Assembly (NCBI RefSeq): GCF_000416985.1
Contig: NZ_ATDL01000008.1
Span: forward strand, 1 to 48,710
Source: Sphingobacterium paucimobilis HER1398
Lineage (GTDB): Bacteria > Bacteroidota > Bacteroidia > Sphingobacteriales > Sphingobacteriaceae
Length of the DNA: 48,710 nt
Reading direction: 5' to 3'
The notes beneath the pieces were generated by a model. It was given only the letters and a program-made list of their open reading frames with translations, was not told the origin of the DNA and did no database searches. The stretch's first letter is position 1; every line of letters starts with the position of its first letter. Both the position numbers and the translations under genes were made by a program. Shown here piece after piece: positions 35,801 to 43,136 of the stretch.

Positions 35801-38800
35801 GATGATGGATCCCACGCTCACCAACCCGAACAAAGCTGGTGGAGATATCTATATCAACTTAGGTAATATTTCGGAAGATATCCTTAAAGACGGAAGAAAG
35901 TCTTTAGAAAACGGATTATCACCTACTGGTGACAAAACACTGGTAGATCAGACCGTGTGGGGCAATGTGGTCCGTAACCAACCCGTAGTACAAGCATTTG
36001 AAAACTCTGATGCGAGCCGATTACACCAAGATGTGGGCTTAGACGGATTGACAAATGACGAAGAACGCTCTTTTCATGCCAATTTTTTGAATCAGATGCG
36101 AGGTGTACTTGATCCACAGGCATTCAGCAAATTACAGGAAGATCCATCTTCCGATGACTATATCTATTTTAGAGGTAATCATTTTGACCAAAGTGTCGGT
36201 ATCTTAGAACGCTATCAACATTACAACGGTACTCAGGGGAATACCCGTACCAATAACCAGTCCATGGCCGATTTTGGAGTCGAGACTTCTGCCAGCACCC
36301 TGTTGCCTGACGGTGAGGATATCAATCGGGACAACACAATGAACGAAACCGACGAATACTACCAATATAAACTTTCGATACGTCCGCAGGACATGGTAGT
36401 CGGAAAAAACTTTATCGTCGACGAGCAGACTTCAACAGTACGCGTACTTAGCAAAGACCTGGAAGTAAAATGGTATAAATTACGTATCCCTCTAAATGAG
36501 TTTGAAAGCAGAGAGGGGAATATCCAAGACTTCAAATCAATTCGCTTTGTACGCCTGTTTATGACCAATTTCACGGATACTTCTGTAGTGCGTTTTGGAC
36601 GTATGCAATTCGTACGTGGTGACTGGAGGAAGTATAATGCCGAAAATGTTGCCAATAAAGTTATTGCAGACCATAGTATGGGGGTCGTTGCGTCAGACAA
36701 TTCGATATTCAACGTGGCCAATGTCAGTATCGAAGAAAACGGAAAACGTGAACCGATTCCGTATGTCGTCCCACCTGGTATAAACAGACAGATTGATATC
36801 TCAAACAATAACCTAGACATACAGCTCAACGAGCAATCTATGAGCCTCGATGTTAAACAGCTACGAGATGGTTATGGTCGGGCTACTTTCAAAACCGCTT
36901 CTCATGACTTTAGACCTTACGGTCGTCTTGAGATGTTTATCCATGCAGAGGGTGAAAACCTCAATGATGGTGACTTCAGAGCCTTTATCCGAGTTGGTAC
37001 AGACGATAAATACAACTATTATGAGTATGATATGCCTTTGCGTATCACTCATCCTGGCACGAGCTCTCCCGACATCATCTGGCCAGAAGAAAACAGGATG
37101 AACATTCAAATCAAGTTGTTCCAAGATGCTAAATTGGCCCGTGATAATGCCAAACTCAACGGACAGCCATGGCCACTAGATGTACCTTATGAGCATTCTG
37201 ACGGCAAGAACAGAATCTTGATCATCGGTACTCCCGATATATCCAAAGTACGCTTCTATATGATCGGTGTACGCAACCCTTTACGTGGTTCGTCTACGAG
37301 TACTCCTATGGATGATGGTAGAGACCTTGCCGGAGAATTCTGGTTTAACGAGCTTCGTCTAACCGACTTTGATGACAAAGGCGGATGGGCGGCTACTGCA
37401 CGTCTTAATTTGAAGCTAGCCGATTTTGCCAATGTAGCTGTAACGGGGACCAAATCGACCATTGGGTTCGGCTCCATATCGCAACGCGTTGGAGAGCGCA
37501 ACCGCTCTGACAATTTCTTTTTTGATGTTACGACCAATGCCGAGCTGGGAAAATTCTTCCATCCTAGACATGGTGTGATCATTCCATTTTATTTCAACTA
37601 TTCGAACCAAACTGCGACTCCAGAATTCAATCCCTTGAGTCCAGATATCGAATTGAACAGTGCCTTAGCGACACTTTCCAATTACCAAAGAGATTCCTTG
37701 TTGCGCTTGGTACAAGACTATACTACCCGTAAAGGTTTCAGTTTTACAAACGTGCGTAAGATCCGGACCGACAACGAAAGACGTGTCCGTCCATGGGATA
37801 TTGAAAACTTTGGAGTTTCTTATGCCTTTAGCGAATATTACCATAGGGATTTCAACACGGCTTCAGCTTTACAACGTAACTATCGTGGTGCATTAGACTA
37901 CACCTTTAGTAGCCCCACAACAACATTCCTTGAGCCTTTCAAAAACATCAAGTCCAAAAATCTGACCTTGATCCGTGACATGAATTTTAACCTCATGCCA
38001 TCCTTGCTAAACTTTAGATTGGAGGTCAATCGTATTTATAATGAAAATACGCTGCGGGACAATTCTTCTAATAACGTACTGCCGACATATTACAACAAGA
38101 ACTTTAACATGAACCGAATATATGGTATCAGTTGGGATTTGACTAAAGCATTACGCCTGGACTTCAATGCGACCAATTATTCCATCATTGATGAGCCAAA
38201 TGGACGGATCGACGGTGCAAAACGTGATACATTATGGTCTAACTTCTGGAAAATGGGAAGAACAACAGATTATAATCACATGATGAATCTAACGTATACA
38301 CTTCCTATTAATAAGATTCCTTATTTGGAATGGGTGAATGCCACTGCTCGATATGGTACACAATTTAACTGGCAGAGCGAACCTCTATTGAGTTTACAAA
38401 ATGAGAACATCAACCTTGGTAATAGTATTCAAAACAATAGAACAATACAGATTAACCCGACGCTGAACCTAAATGCACTCTATAGTAAATTTAGATTTAT
38501 CCGCCAGAACTCTGGAAGAAACAGTACGGGTACCGTGCCATTTTTGGTTCAATTGTTAACTTCCATCCGGAATGTAAACGGTGCCTATACAAAAACTGAA
38601 GGAACCTATCTTCCAGGCTATCTTCCTTCGACGAGTATGTTGGGGTATGATTTTAATACGAATGCGCCAGGTTGGGGATTCCTCTTTGGTGGACAAGGAG
38701 ACATCCTGGATAAAGCTGCTCGCAACGGCTGGTTGTCATCCGACACATTACAGACCAATATGTATACGAAGACCTTCGCGGAGAACATCTCTATTGTAGC

Positions 38801-39875
38801 AAATTTAGAGCCTATAAAAGGTCTACGGGTAGATTTGACCATGTCACGCATCGATAACTACAACCAAACAGCGGCAATCCAGTTTAACGCTGCTACTGGT
38901 CAGTTGGAAAGTGTATCTCCTTACGTTACGGGTAACTATACTATTTCTCAAATTGCTATACGTACTTCTTTCAAAAACAGCGATGCCTTATTTCAAAAAT
39001 TTGAGGAACACCGACAAGCTATATCACAGCGTCTCGGTGAAAAGAATATCAACTCTGTTGGGCAATCACCGGACTTCTATGCAGACGGTTACGACAAGAC
39101 ACAACAAGATGTCGTAGTCAATGCTTTTTTGGCAACGTACCTTGGCAAAGACGCAAATGCAGCAAAACAGGGAATAAAACCGACATTCCCTCTTCCGAAC
39201 TGGCGAATTTCCTACAATGCTTTAGCAAATGTATTGGGCATTCAAGATTTGATTAGCTCGATCAATATCAACCATGCTTACCAGTCTCAATATATTATTG
39301 GAGGCTATACTTCCACTGCACGATATGAGGAAGCAGATGGCATGCCATTTGGTCGCGATGTGAATCAAAATTTCTTACCGAAGAATCAGTATGGACAAAT
39401 ATCCGTTATTGATAGGTTTGTACCGCTCATTGGTGTAGATATGCGCTTTGCCAACGCCTTATCGGTGAATTCCGAATACCGTAAGATGCGCGATATGAAC
39501 ATGAGTCTACAAAACAGTCAATTGGCTATGATGACCGATCAGTCGTTTATAGTGGGGATGGGATACCGTAAAAACAATGTCCGTCTCCCATTCGGTATAT
39601 TTGAAGATCGCAAATGGGTAAATGACATGAACTTCAGAGTGGACTTTGCATTGAATGATAGAAAAACAACAGTGTATCGTTCTGATATCAATCAAGCAGA
39701 GATATCGGGTGGTAATAAGAGTCTAACGATAAATCCTTCTTTGGATTATACCGTTAATCAGTTCTATAACATTCGTCTATTCTATAATTCAAATGCAGTA
39801 AAACCTTATACTTCGCAAAATTATGCGACATCGTATACTTATTTTGGAGTCAACATACGTATTCAGTTTCAATAA
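32856..39875 (+). CDS. sprA: SprA, outer-membrane translocon of the type IX secretion system
   Basis: SprA (Sov in Porphyromonas) is the very large outer-membrane barrel through which T9SS substrates leave the cell. At 2339 residues it matches the about 2400 of Flavobacterium. A signal peptide (SLFALLILVCVLINIGYAQ) is followed by the SprA N-terminal region (IDINPRGSVDIGIMAQYN, NPMFNERQRKQWGMDFDQN), a long middle with RVSPSKLPSTGIPGSP and GRDYTINRRLGYISL, and a C-terminal barrel that ends in an aromatic strand (YTYFGVNIRIQFQ). The start codon appears to be TTG, as no ATG or GTG gives an intact signal peptide. msrC begins 5 bases after the stop, so it is cotranscribed. Confidence 0.95.
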   Translation: MKKHRSLFALLILVCVLINIGYAQVVTPVTNISVDDSTKLKYQLQDNPFIKLPKSYRPIALDIPENIEREVVFDPKTKQYIIREKLGTKMYRPPLYLSIDEFKDYEFKRLKKNYWEELAGKEMAEERRRRLFPVIEINSPTFEKIFGGNTIDINPRGSVDIGIMAQYNTNDNPMFNERQRKQWGMDFDQNMNLNLVGNIGERVKVNANFNSRAQFGFENQIRFDYVAGDDDIIRRLEIGNVNMSLNSTLIQGAESLFGVKTQLQFGKLAVTGLLSQQRSSKKEITLSNGSRESEMVLELSNYEANQHYFLGQYFRDTYAQSLAMAPIITTPVNITQIEVWVNNRSNSYEDSRDVMALMDLGEYNPYNNIINRVSPSKLPSTGIPGSPSPDMSNDLLTQLGEPGRESTGNVVQSFFSGSGANDNYAKLTYARKLTEGRDYTINRRLGYISLVYPLGQDQVLAVAYRYLANGKEYQVGEFSTDIPVAPSAPKMLYTKLLKNEILKTNLPTWDLMMKNIYSLQASNISENNLFLQIYRTETETGAERPSMYEGSQTAEKTWLQLTDLDRVTQNLAAGSDGLFDFLPDITIEPVRGKLIFPVVEPFGKDLASRFTAGETDLIEKYTYPELYTHTKADAEQKFPNKNRYRLKGRYQSGSGTEYQLSVMNLQPGQLRVMSGGAILAEGTDYMVDYQIGTLRILNQALVLSGQPITVSVEDETLFGLQQKTLMGGRLDYTVNKNLMVGATIMNLTEKPISEKVFIGEEPISNTMFGADVTYNAPSRWLTRMVDKLPFLSTKEESHISFYGEFAHLKPGHPKGLNTANGNTGTTYIDNFENNFSYIDIKGQLGWQISGTPRMFPESNLNNDLAYGYNRAQLAFYNIDPIFYQSSSLNPRINERFLLDHRTRKVTEKEVFPYKEIKTGTDAFLPTLDLAYYPMVRGQFNYTTTNIGSDGSLLNPKTRWGGMFRKIDQTDFEAQNIEFLEMWMMDPTLTNPNKAGGDIYINLGNISEDILKDGRKSLENGLSPTGDKTLVDQTVWGNVVRNQPVVQAFENSDASRLHQDVGLDGLTNDEERSFHANFLNQMRGVLDPQAFSKLQEDPSSDDYIYFRGNHFDQSVGILERYQHYNGTQGNTRTNNQSMADFGVETSASTLLPDGEDINRDNTMNETDEYYQYKLSIRPQDMVVGKNFIVDEQTSTVRVLSKDLEVKWYKLRIPLNEFESREGNIQDFKSIRFVRLFMTNFTDTSVVRFGRMQFVRGDWRKYNAENVANKVIADHSMGVVASDNSIFNVANVSIEENGKREPIPYVVPPGINRQIDISNNNLDIQLNEQSMSLDVKQLRDGYGRATFKTASHDFRPYGRLEMFIHAEGENLNDGDFRAFIRVGTDDKYNYYEYDMPLRITHPGTSSPDIIWPEENRMNIQIKLFQDAKLARDNAKLNGQPWPLDVPYEHSDGKNRILIIGTPDISKVRFYMIGVRNPLRGSSTSTPMDDGRDLAGEFWFNELRLTDFDDKGGWAATARLNLKLADFANVAVTGTKSTIGFGSISQRVGERNRSDNFFFDVTTNAELGKFFHPRHGVIIPFYFNYSNQTATPEFNPLSPDIELNSALATLSNYQRDSLLRLVQDYTTRKGFSFTNVRKIRTDNERRVRPWDIENFGVSYAFSEYYHRDFNTASALQRNYRGALDYTFSSPTTTFLEPFKNIKSKNLTLIRDMNFNLMPSLLNFRLEVNRIYNENTLRDNSSNNVLPTYYNKNFNMNRIYGISWDLTKALRLDFNATNYSIIDEPNGRIDGAKRDTLWSNFWKMGRTTDYNHMMNLTYTLPINKIPYLEWVNATARYGTQFNWQSEPLLSLQNENINLGNSIQNNRTIQINPTLNLNALYSKFRFIRQNSGRNSTGTVPFLVQLLTSIRNVNGAYTKTEGTYLPGYLPSTSMLGYDFNTNAPGWGFLFGGQGDILDKAARNGWLSSDTLQTNMYTKTFAENISIVANLEPIKGLRVDLTMSRIDNYNQTAAIQFNAATGQLESVSPYVTGNYTISQIAIRTSFKNSDALFQKFEEHRQAISQRLGEKNINSVGQSPDFYADGYDKTQQDVVVNAFLATYLGKDANAAKQGIKPTFPLPNWRISYNALANVLGIQDLISSININHAYQSQYIIGGYTSTARYEEADGMPFGRDVNQNFLPKNQYGQISVIDRFVPLIGVDMRFANALSVNSEYRKMRDMNMSLQNSQLAMMTDQSFIVGMGYRKNNVRLPFGIFEDRKWVNDMNFRVDFALNDRKTTVYRSDINQAEISGGNKSLTINPSLDYTVNQFYNIRLFYNSNAVKPYTSQNYATSYTYFGVNIRIQFQ

Positions 39876-39880
39876 AAAAA

Positions 39881-40357
39881 ATGGCAGAAGATCTTACGAT
39901 AAACAACGGGAATAAAGAAGAAAAATACAGGAGCCTGATCCCTCAGATCAAGGGACTACTAACAGGGGAATCGGATGAGATTGCTAACCTAGCCAACGTA
40001 GCTGCGGCTTTAAAGGAGCAGTTCAATTTTTTTTGGGTGGGTTTTTACATAGTTAAAGAAGAACAACTCGTATTGGGGCCATTTCAAGGCCCTGTCGCTT
40101 GTACACGAATAGCATTTAACAAAGGTGTATGCGGAGCCGCTTGGGCACAAAAGCAAACACTGATTGTCCCTGATGTGGAAGATTTTCCCGGACATATCGC
40201 TTGCAGCTCATTATCTAAATCTGAAATCGTTCTTCCCATACTAAAAAATGATGAGGTCGTCGCTGTATTAGATGTGGATAGTGATCTGTTGAACGCCTTT
40301 GACCTTATCGATAAAAAATATCTTACAGAGATTATCGATATGCTTTTTCAATCCTAA
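39881..40357 (+). CDS. msrC: Free methionine-(R)-sulfoxide reductase (GAF domain)
   Basis: Reduces free L-methionine-(R)-S-oxide. The 158-residue protein is a single GAF domain with FNFFWVGFYIV, LGPFQGPVACTRI, KGVCGAAW and HIACSS. The three cysteines used in the fRMsr cycle are present as Cys74, Cys84 and Cys108, which separates this enzyme from signalling GAF domains. It sits 5 bases after sprA and shares its transcript. Its final codons form one arm of a terminator shared with the convergent WD40 gene. Confidence 0.93.
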   Translation: MAEDLTINNGNKEEKYRSLIPQIKGLLTGESDEIANLANVAAALKEQFNFFWVGFYIVKEEQLVLGPFQGPVACTRIAFNKGVCGAAWAQKQTLIVPDVEDFPGHIACSSLSKSEIVLPILKNDEVVAVLDVDSDLLNAFDLIDKKYLTEIIDMLFQS

Positions 40358-40382
40358 CAAGATTAGGATTGAAAAAGCTTTT
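40342..40382. terminator. Bidirectional terminator built into the msrC end
   Basis: A perfect 16-bp stem (GCTTTTTCAATCCTAA with TTAGGATTGAAAAAGC), loop CAAGA, followed by TTTT on the plus strand. The left arm encodes the last residues and stop of msrC; the WD40 gene stop begins at the right end. Confidence 0.85.
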
Positions 40383-41274
40383 AGACGATGGACCAAACTT
40401 TTATCAGCTTATCATCCCCTGCCGTACAAAGCAGTTTGATTTCATTGTCATAAGCAAGACTGTTGATAGAGAGTTGATGCGAATCGATTCCTTTGTCTCT
40501 AGAGATATTTTTTAACAGACGAAAATCCCTATCCCATATTTTAATGGTTTTATCTCTGCTAACAGTGACCAAGTTTTGCGACAGAGCCGATATCCCGTAC
40601 ACGGTAAAGAAATGTGGGGTTACCTCGGCTTCTTTTTGTAATGCAGGAAAAGACAATTTGTACATACGAGCATCTCGCCCTCCCGTATACAAATAATCTG
40701 CAGCCAGAAACATACTTGAGATTGCCATATCATGGATTTTCAACGCTGTCATCCGATTAAAATCATTGGCATCATGGACATACACCATACCATTCTTATC
40801 CCCAAAAGCTATTTCTTTTTCGTCTGCGGAGATTGCCATCGTTCGAACCGTTTCCTTGGATACGTTAAAAGTATAGAGCAAACTGAATGTATCCAGACTC
40901 CAAACATAAGCCTTGCCTTCTTCACCAATGGCAATAATTTCATTTTTTGCTGCTAACAGTTGAATGCTGAAAACAGCTCCATTTTCTACATTTAACTTAG
41001 CTATTAATTTGGGATCTGTACGTTGAATAATAAAAATCTCTCCATTACGCATTCCAGCAGCGATCCAGTCCGTCCCTGGTATAACTTTAAGACAGTATAC
41101 AGAAGCAGGAACCGCACAAAGTATTCGGTTAAACTTGAGCTGAGTCAAGTCCCACTCCACTATTCCCTTGTCATTCCCAGCAGAATACAAGATATGTTTT
41201 TCTGCGTCAACCTCTAATGTATAGATAGGATTTTGATGTCCTGATAGTGTGCCGTGTAAGTTAATTTCCGTCAT
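40381..41274 (-). CDS. WD40 repeat protein
   Basis: A 297-residue protein made of WD40 repeats, about seven blades, enough for one closed propeller. Clear repeat ends are GNDKGIVEWDL, GRDARMYKLSF, SRDKTIKIWDR and GDDKLIKVWSI. There is no signal peptide, so it should be cytosolic and act as a protein-binding platform. Its partner is unknown. It lies 63 bases downstream of the TPR/LuxR-type regulator on the same strand, with a possible own promoter box, so it may be part of that group. Confidence 0.9.
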   Translation of the reverse strand: MTEINLHGTLSGHQNPIYTLEVDAEKHILYSAGNDKGIVEWDLTQLKFNRILCAVPASVYCLKVIPGTDWIAAGMRNGEIFIIQRTDPKLIAKLNVENGAVFSIQLLAAKNEIIAIGEEGKAYVWSLDTFSLLYTFNVSKETVRTMAISADEKEIAFGDKNGMVYVHDANDFNRMTALKIHDMAISSMFLAADYLYTGGRDARMYKLSFPALQKEAEVTPHFFTVYGISALSQNLVTVSRDKTIKIWDRDFRLLKNISRDKGIDSHQLSINSLAYDNEIKLLCTAGDDKLIKVWSIV

Positions 41275-41308
41275 ATTGAATAAATAGTCACTTCAACACG
41301 AAATTAGA

Positions 41309-41316
41309 CAAATATA
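41309..41316 (-). promoter_or_regulatory. Putative -7 box for the WD40 gene
   Basis: On the minus strand TATATTTG matches TAnnTTTG, about 35 bases before the start. The -33 element is not evident. An imperfect inverted repeat (TAGACAA...TAGC / GCTATTGTCTA, 41304-41340) overlaps it and may instead end the upstream transcript. Confidence 0.35.
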
Positions 41317-41337
41317 GCGGACAGACAAAGCTATTGT

Positions 41338-43023
41338 CTAGTTATAGACAATATGTTCATTTAGTTTCTTCTTAAGACGCTGCTTTGCCTTTTTAACTCC
41401 ATCCAAAGATACGGATAGCTTGTCAGCGACCTCTTTATTAGACAAATTGAGGTTAATCAAAGCCAATAGGCGTAAATCCGAATCTGTCAACTCTGGATAT
41501 TTGTCCATCATATCACTGAAGAAACAGGGGAAACTATTTAGATAAGCAACCTTAAATTTTTCCCAATTGCGATTATTCATCAGATTACCGGACAACAATT
41601 GTCTAAGTTCCAGACTTATCTGTACCTTTCTATTTGTATCCTCACTATGAAAGCGTTTATCACTCAGTATCACCAACGGGCAGTATTCTTCTTCTTCCTC
41701 TTCCGTTTTCACAACTTCTAACCTTTCTATTCTACGCTTACTCTTTTTATACAAAAGAAGGAAGAACACTGAAACAGCAACTCCCAGCGTAATAACGAGT
41801 AAGATACTTAACCTTTTATACTGTCTAGATTCTTGATAGAATTGATTATAATTAGCCTTTTCATCTTCGAGTTTTGCCATTTCGATAGAAGAACTACTGT
41901 GCAATGCAGACAACAGTCTATTATACTTAGTCGCTTCTTTCAGAGTTACTAACTGTCCATCCTCTATAGACAAGGTATCCAATAATCTGGCTTTTAAATC
42001 GTAGGCTTCGACTAGGCTTTCATATCGTACAGGCTTCTTCTCCATCTTAGTGAGATAGATATCAATATTTGCCAATGACTGTTCAAAATCACCTTGCTGG
42101 AACTGTATTTCCGCCATTCTCTTCAAAGCGATCAACCCTGATATCAAGTCACCAGAAGGCTGACTGTTATAAGTATAATCAAGTTTAAAATATTCCAATG
42201 CTTTACTCAGGTCATGCCGCTGTGCGTATACATTGCCCATATTTCCGTAAGCTATCCCCATCCATGCGGAGTCCATTACAGCATTTGATTTTTCGAGTAC
42301 CTTTTTAAAATACCCAAGTGATTCGTCAGTCTTTCCGGTGTGGAGCGCAATCAATCCTAAGGTATTAATAACATCAAATAATTCTCTTGGAGCTAGCTTA
42401 TTATTGTATGCAAGTGTCTTTTCAAGTAAATGCGACGCTGTATCATACTCTTTGATATCATAGAAATAACGTGACAATGTAATAAAATACTGCCAAATAT
42501 TGGCTACTTTGTTTTCGTCAAGTTTTTCTAAGACAGATAGTGACAGTCTAAAGTAACGATAAGCATCTGCATACTTAAAATAAGTATAGTAATAATTCCC
42601 AAAGCTAAAATTTTGTCGAAAAAGTTGCTCGTTCAATGAGTTCTCCTGTGCAAACTGGATGGCTTTCTCATGATTCATCGTCGCGAGATTATTCACTCTA
42701 TCATACCGAAGGGAGAAGTAATGTCCTAACATTTCGTAATAGACGCAGATGAGGTTCTCGTCTTTTTTTTCTTTGGCAAGTTTATGTATAAACTCGATAT
42801 TCTTAAGGACTGAATCCGCTTCTTGCAGTTGTAAATCAGTACGTAAAATGGAGAACGCTTTAAATGCTACGAACTCACTTTTTAAGGTTCGTAATTCTTC
42901 ATAAGGATTTACCTCTCCTTGTGCTTCTGTACAGAAAACCACGAGCAGAAAAGCATGAATCCAAAGAGAATATAACAGTTTCACTTTTAGTCTGGTAATA
43001 GATTTACAAGACAAAGAAATCAA
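41338..43023 (-). CDS. Membrane-anchored TPR protein with LuxR-type HTH
   Basis: A 561-residue protein of a design common in Bacteroidota. It has a signal peptide, tetratricopeptide repeats over about residues 60-370 (YYYTYFKYADAYRYFRLSL, GNMGNVYAQRHDLSKALEYF), one membrane helix at about 405-425 (LSILLVITLGVAVSVFFLLLY), then a cytosolic coiled region and a C-terminal helix-turn-helix (LTDSDLRLLALINLNLSNKEV, VSLDGVKKAKQRL). It could sense something in the periplasm and act on DNA while held in the membrane. A GTG at 42984 would give a cleaner signal peptide (MKLLYSLWIHAFLLVVFC) and fits the nearby promoter better than the ATG at 43023. It follows the OmpA-family gene. Confidence 0.88.
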   Translation of the reverse strand: MISLSCKSITRLKVKLLYSLWIHAFLLVVFCTEAQGEVNPYEELRTLKSEFVAFKAFSILRTDLQLQEADSVLKNIEFIHKLAKEKKDENLICVYYEMLGHYFSLRYDRVNNLATMNHEKAIQFAQENSLNEQLFRQNFSFGNYYYTYFKYADAYRYFRLSLSVLEKLDENKVANIWQYFITLSRYFYDIKEYDTASHLLEKTLAYNNKLAPRELFDVINTLGLIALHTGKTDESLGYFKKVLEKSNAVMDSAWMGIAYGNMGNVYAQRHDLSKALEYFKLDYTYNSQPSGDLISGLIALKRMAEIQFQQGDFEQSLANIDIYLTKMEKKPVRYESLVEAYDLKARLLDTLSIEDGQLVTLKEATKYNRLLSALHSSSSIEMAKLEDEKANYNQFYQESRQYKRLSILLVITLGVAVSVFFLLLYKKSKRRIERLEVVKTEEEEEEYCPLVILSDKRFHSEDTNRKVQISLELRQLLSGNLMNNRNWEKFKVAYLNSFPCFFSDMMDKYPELTDSDLRLLALINLNLSNKEVADKLSVSLDGVKKAKQRLKKKLNEHIVYN

Positions 43024-43036
43024 AGGAAAATGACAT

Positions 43037-43094
43037 CAGCAAAAGTAGCTATCAATTTGTAGCGATACAACTACAAAAGCAGCTACTTTTGCTG
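43037..43094. promoter_or_regulatory. Long dyad overlapping the promoter of the TPR/LuxR gene
   Basis: CAGCAAAAGTAGCT (43037-43050) and AGCTACTTTTGCTG (43081-43094) are perfect 14-base inverted copies, with an inner pair TTTGTAG/CTACAAA (43056-43062, 43071-43077). The left arm contains, on the minus strand, TACTTTTG, a perfect -7 box, with GTTG 20 bases upstream (43068-43071). It may be an operator or an RNA hairpin that ends the upstream transcript. Confidence 0.55.
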
Positions 43095-43098
43095 AATA

Positions 43099-43114
43099 TA
43101 CCCAAAAATGGGTA
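43099..43114. other. Short hairpin after the OmpA-family gene
   Basis: TACCC and GGGTA flank AAAAAT, a 5-bp stem about 23 bases past the OmpA-family stop. It could assist termination but lacks a T tract outside the stem. Confidence 0.35.
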
Positions 43115-43136
43115 GACATTGGGCTATTATCAGTCT

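Noticed and set aside
43037..43094. Chromosome dimer resolution (dif) site
   Set aside because: The size and arm spacing do not match a 28-bp XerC/XerD site; the promoter-overlap explanation is simpler.
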